DNA of 43,964 bases from contig JBIOEA010000017.1 of assembly GCA_044445605.1 (NCBI GenBank), forward strand, positions 1 to 43,964. The letters are read 5' to 3'. How positions within the stretch are numbered: the stretch's first letter is position 1; each line of letters begins with the position of its first letter. The notes beneath the pieces are model-generated. The model ran no database searches. It was not told where the DNA came from and saw only the letters and a program-made list of their open reading frames with translations. The stretch comes from CAWKDC01 sp044445605 (GTDB taxonomy: Bacteria > Pseudomonadota > Gammaproteobacteria > JABCZS01). Shown piece after piece: positions 41,249 to 43,964 of this stretch. The position numbers and the translations under genes are program-made.

Positions 41249-41761
41249 ATGAAATGGATTTACGTTAATACACGAGAGCAGCAATTGTTTTTGTTTGAGA
41301 AAAACGCATTGTTGGCACAGTATCCTGTCTCTACAGCCAAGAATGGCTTGGGTGAAATCGAAGGGTCTGAAAAAACGCCTCGTGGTTGGCATTGCATCGA
41401 GAAAAAAATCGGTGCGGGCCAGCCGATGAACGCAGTCTTTAAAGGTAGAGTACCTACGGGTGAAATCTATTCAGAGGCATTAGCGGCGGAACACCCAACC
41501 CGTGATTGGATTTTAACGCGCATTTTATGGTTGGCAGGTCTTGAGGAAGGGAAGAATAAAAGTGGTCATGTGGATTCTTATTCACGTTACATTTATATTC
41601 ATGGTTCCCCTGACGGGGGGAGTTTTGAGACGCCGTCTTCACACGGCTGTGTTCGCATGCGCAACGCTGATTTGCTGGAATTATTTGAAGCAGTTGATGA
41701 AAAGACACCGGTATTTATTGGTGATGAACCTGCACCTAATGCAATGGAGTACATTGAATGA
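41249..41761 (+). CDS. Cytosolic YkuD-family enzyme, probable L,D-carboxypeptidase
   Basis: 170 residues: a YkuD domain alone, without signal peptide or membrane segment, starting directly with strand WIYVNTREQQLFLFE. The catalytic motif YIHGSPDGGSFETPSSHGCVRM contains both His and the nucleophile Cys; TPRGWHCIEKKIG is a second family block. It overlaps nagZ by four bases (ATGA). Cytosolic YkuD proteins of the ElsL type, described in Acinetobacter, trim tetrapeptides to tripeptides during wall recycling. Coupling to nagZ makes that role more likely than cross-linking; this is inference. Confidence 0.9.
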   Translation: MKWIYVNTREQQLFLFEKNALLAQYPVSTAKNGLGEIEGSEKTPRGWHCIEKKIGAGQPMNAVFKGRVPTGEIYSEALAAEHPTRDWILTRILWLAGLEEGKNKSGHVDSYSRYIYIHGSPDGGSFETPSSHGCVRMRNADLLELFEAVDEKTPVFIGDEPAPNAMEYIE

Positions 41762-42633
41762 ATTCTTTTTTATGGTTAGATGTTGAAGGCTTAGTATTAA
41801 CGAAGGACGATCGTCGTCGTATTTTGCATCCTTCAACGGCGGGCGTGATTTTATTTTCACGCAACTACAAAGATTTGCCGCAGCTGCGTCAATTAACGAA
41901 TGACATTCACGCATTGAATCCTGACATGATCATTGCCGTGGACCACGAGGGAGGGCGCGTGCAGCGTTTCCGTGAAGGTTTCACGGAGATTCCTGCGATG
42001 GGGACGTTGGGTGAAGCATGGGAAGACAATCCTGATCGCGCACGTGAGATGGCGTATGCTTTTGCGCAAACGATGGCACGCGAATTAAAATCAGCGGGTG
42101 TTGATTTGACTTTTGCGCCCGTGCTGGATATCAATTATGGTCGCAGCGACATTATTGGTAAGCGTGCATTTCATACGTCGCCAGAGGGCGTGATTGAATT
42201 AGCGGATGCATTTATTGACGGTTTGCATGCTGAAAAAATGTGGGCAGTCGGGAAGCATTTTCCGGGGCATGGTTTTGTGAAGGCGGATTCACATGTAGCT
42301 GATCCTGTGGATGAGCGTGATCTTGAATTATTGTTAGAAAATGATTTGCGTCCTTACATGGCCTTGGGAAATAAGCTGGATGCGGTGATGACGGCACACA
42401 TTGTGTTTCCGCAGGTAGATGAGCGTTTGGTGACGTATTCCCCGTATTGGTTGAAGACGATTTTGCGTGAACAATTAAATTTTAGTGGGATTGTTTTCTC
42501 GGATGATTTGGCGATGCACGCGGCGACGCACTTGCCTGTGTTGCAGCGCGTTGAAGAAGCGCTGGCGGCGGGTTGTGATTATGTATTGTTGTGCAATGAT
42601 CCTGCTGCGGTGGATGTTGTACAGAATATGTAA
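41758..42633 (+). CDS. nagZ: Beta-N-acetylhexosaminidase, C-terminally short
   Basis: NagZ removes N-acetylglucosamine from recycled muropeptides in the cytosol. The family 3 barrel shows VDHEGGRVQRF, KHFPGHGFVKADSHVADP with the catalytic His/Asp loop, and the nucleophile Asp in FSDDLAMHA. It ends at 291 residues, just after the last barrel strand (CDYVLLCNDPAAVDVVQNM); E. coli NagZ continues for about 50 residues. All catalytic parts are present, so it may work. A family 2 repeat cluster begins some 25 bases after the stop, which suggests the 3' end was lost to rearrangement. Confidence 0.93.
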   Translation: MNSFLWLDVEGLVLTKDDRRRILHPSTAGVILFSRNYKDLPQLRQLTNDIHALNPDMIIAVDHEGGRVQRFREGFTEIPAMGTLGEAWEDNPDRAREMAYAFAQTMARELKSAGVDLTFAPVLDINYGRSDIIGKRAFHTSPEGVIELADAFIDGLHAEKMWAVGKHFPGHGFVKADSHVADPVDERDLELLLENDLRPYMALGNKLDAVMTAHIVFPQVDERLVTYSPYWLKTILREQLNFSGIVFSDDLAMHAATHLPVLQRVEEALAAGCDYVLLCNDPAAVDVVQNM

Positions 42634-42659
42634 CACTGTTCTTTCGTCCTTCTATGTCT

Positions 42660-42800
42660 TAGGCCCCCTTTTTTAAAGTGGGCCATGTGCCTCTTATCCC
42701 CCCCTTGGGAAAAGGGGTCTATGTATCTCTTATCCCCCCCTTTGGAAAAGGGGGGTTAGGGGGGATTTGTTATATAGAGGCGGGGTTTTTTCTTTAAAAA
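42660..42800 (+). repeat. Cluster of family 2 and related poly-C/poly-G repeats
   Basis: GGCCCCCTTTTTTAAAGTGGGCC is followed by two tandem units of about 44 bases (CTCTTATCCCCCCTTGGGAA with AAGGGG; and CTCTTATCCCCCCCTTTGG with AAAAGGGGGG), then GGGGGGATTTG and GAGGCGGGGTTTTTTCTT. It separates nagZ from queC. Several alternative hairpins followed by a T-run may end nagZ transcription. No preQ1 riboswitch was recognised. Confidence 0.8.
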
Positions 42801-42822
42801 TTTATGCAATGAAGAGGTAGAA

Positions 42823-43521
42823 ATGAAAGCAGTAATTCTAGTATCAGGTGGTCTTGATTCTGCGACTGTGTGTGGCTATGTGAAGTCGTTGGGTGCTGAG
42901 ATATACGCCATCAGTTTTGATTATGGGCAACGTCACAAATCGGAGTTAAAGGCGGCTGAAAAAGTGGCAAAAATGTTCGGGGCTGTCCGTCATGAAATGA
43001 TACCATTATCTTTCCCTGCTGCGGCTGGCAATGCACTCACTGACAGTTCTGTTGCGGTGCCTAAAGACACAGGTCATTCTGCAGGGGCGTCAGATGATGC
43101 TTCTGTTTCTTGTATTCCGGTAACCTATGTCCCTGCACGCAACACATTATTTTTGAGTTACGCCTTAGGGTATGCAGAAGTGGTGGGAGCAAAAGACATC
43201 TATATAGGTGCAAGTAGCGTTGACTATTCAGGATATCCTGATTGCCGTCCTGAATATTTTGATGCCTTCAATAAGATGGCCGCGATTGCGACAAAAGTGG
43301 GTGTTGAGGGCGAACCCATTCAGATCAGTACACCGCTTTTGTATCTCACGAAAGCGCAAACGATCGCGTTAGGCATGAAACATGGTGTGGATTATTCAAT
43401 CACCGTATCTTGTTACGATGCAGACGACGAAGGCCGTGCCTGTGGACGTTGCGACAGTTGCCAATTGCGAAAAAAGGGTTTTTTTGAGGCAGGTGTCGAA
43501 GATGTCACGCGGTATTTTTAA
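42823..43521 (+). CDS. queC: 7-cyano-7-deazaguanine synthase
   Basis: QueC converts carboxydeazaguanine to preQ0 with ATP and ammonia, in the queuosine pathway for tRNA modification. 232 residues. The PP-loop SGGLDSATV is at residue 8, YVPARNTLFLSYAL and GASSVDYSGYPDCRPEY follow, and a zinc site of four cysteines (SCYDADDEGRACGRCDSCQLRKKGF) closes the protein. GAAGAGG lies about five bases before the ATG. No other queuosine gene is in the window; it seems to be a single transcript. Confidence 0.97.
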   Translation: MKAVILVSGGLDSATVCGYVKSLGAEIYAISFDYGQRHKSELKAAEKVAKMFGAVRHEMIPLSFPAAAGNALTDSSVAVPKDTGHSAGASDDASVSCIPVTYVPARNTLFLSYALGYAEVVGAKDIYIGASSVDYSGYPDCRPEYFDAFNKMAAIATKVGVEGEPIQISTPLLYLTKAQTIALGMKHGVDYSITVSCYDADDEGRACGRCDSCQLRKKGFFEAGVEDVTRYF

Positions 43522-43540
43522 GAAAAATTGCCTCCTTTTA

Positions 43541-43566
43541 TGTCTTAGGCCCCCTTTACAAAGCTG
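43541..43566 (+). repeat. Family 2 repeat fragment after queC
   Basis: TATGTCTTAGGCCCCCTTTACAAAG repeats the left end seen after nagZ (42653-42672), but the rest of the element is absent. Confidence 0.6.
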
Positions 43567-43620
43567 CTCGTTACCCATAAGTTCGGATTTTAGGCAAAGG
43601 CGCTCCTACCGCCTCGACGT

Positions 43621-43845
43621 CATCCCAGAAAAAATGCCCCCGCAAACTTAATACGTAGACGGTAACTTGCAGGCATTTTTATCTGGGACCCAGTTGCAAT
43701 ATTTGAAAATGCTCGATCCGAACATAAATGTGTGCCGTATTTTTAATTAAACGCACAGTGCACCATATCGTGCCTGGGTCCCAGATAATAATCTGTGACA
43801 ACTCCGTTTATTTTAACCGACAATAGACAGATTATTTCTGGGATG
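43621..43845. repeat. Nested inverted repeats built on TCTGGGA
   Basis: The 443 bases after queC hold no supported gene. CATCCCAGAAA (43621-43631) is inverted at 43835-43845. Inside, ATCTGGGACCCAG (43681-43693) is inverted perfectly at 43774-43786, AATAATCTGT (43787-43796) at 43827-43836, and an AAAAATGCC..GCAA arm (43629-43645) faces TTGCAGGCATTTTT (43667-43680). The last could terminate queC transcription. The whole resembles a small non-autonomous mobile element with terminal inverted repeats, or a structured RNA. Confidence 0.6.
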
Positions 43846-43964
43846 CTTCTATGATGAATGTCAACATCTAAGCATGATTTTCTTGCCATAAAATGCCTGT
43901 TTGTAAAACTGCATTTGCCCAAACAACGAGCTTTCTCATGCATGCAGTTAACGCAACTTTTGCC

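Noticed and set aside
42634..42822. preQ1 riboswitch upstream of queC
   Set aside because: The gap holds only poly-C/poly-G repeats; I could not find the short preQ1 pseudoknot pattern.
43743..43943. Minus-strand ORF of 66 residues after queC
   Set aside because: It runs through the nested inverted repeats, has no ribosome site that I can see and no recognisable motif.

Overview
The window looks like chromosomal DNA of a gammaproteobacterium, most likely of the Legionellales (Legionella/Coxiella-like) type. Three gene orders support the class: gacA-uvrC-pgsA-tRNA(Gly-Cys-Leu), smc-zipA-ligA, and truA-accD-folC-...-dedD-cvpA-purF. Use of Smc rather than MukB points away from enterics. Large soluble proteins with HEAT or ankyrin repeats, sitting among housekeeping genes, resemble the host-directed effectors of intracellular Legionellales. 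That assignment is inference; no database search was possible.

Layout. 1-9.5 kb: an accessory block with a 13-unit HEAT-like repeat protein, a 257-residue orphan with a hydrophobic tail, an ankyrin-type protein and a 968-residue orphan, with the isoprenoid gene ispH in the middle. 9.5-18.2 kb: tspO, a 0.5 kb non-coding tract full of inverted repeats, a secreted subtilisin-like protease, proB-proA, a methyltransferase, gshA, and divergently a membrane-anchored protein with a degenerate sulfatase-modifying-factor-like region. 18.2-24 kb: a lipoprotein-adaptor/ABC ATPase/ABC-2 permease operon preceded by a small RMF-like gene, a small lipoprotein, an exported L,D-transpeptidase and yccA. 24-27.8 kb: tRNA-Ser, gacA, uvrC, pgsA and a three-tRNA operon. 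27.8-34.4 kb: smc, zipA, ligA and a small ORF. 34.4-43.5 kb: truA, accD, folC, oxyR (opposite strand), dedD, cvpA, purF, a cytosolic YkuD enzyme coupled to nagZ, and queC. 43.5-44 kb: non-coding, with nested inverted repeats.

Together the genes cover isoprenoid, proline, glutathione, fatty-acid, folate, purine, phospholipid and queuosine synthesis, DNA repair and chromosome segregation, division, and peptidoglycan building and recycling. No phage, CRISPR array or transposase gene was seen.

The most unusual feature is the density of short dispersed palindromes. Family 1 (arms TGTAGGGGCGAAA / TTTCGCCCCTACA, loop CATC) occurs about eight times; in ispH, the ankyrin gene and proA, and probably zipA, the TAG inside the repeat is the stop codon of the preceding gene. 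Family 2 (CCCCCTTT..AAAGGGGG followed downstream by GGCGGGGGTTTTTCTT) lies between genes, forms a perfect inverted pair at 14.5 kb, seems split by a 0.34 kb insert at 10.2 kb, and at 36.03 kb is translated as the N-terminus of FolC.
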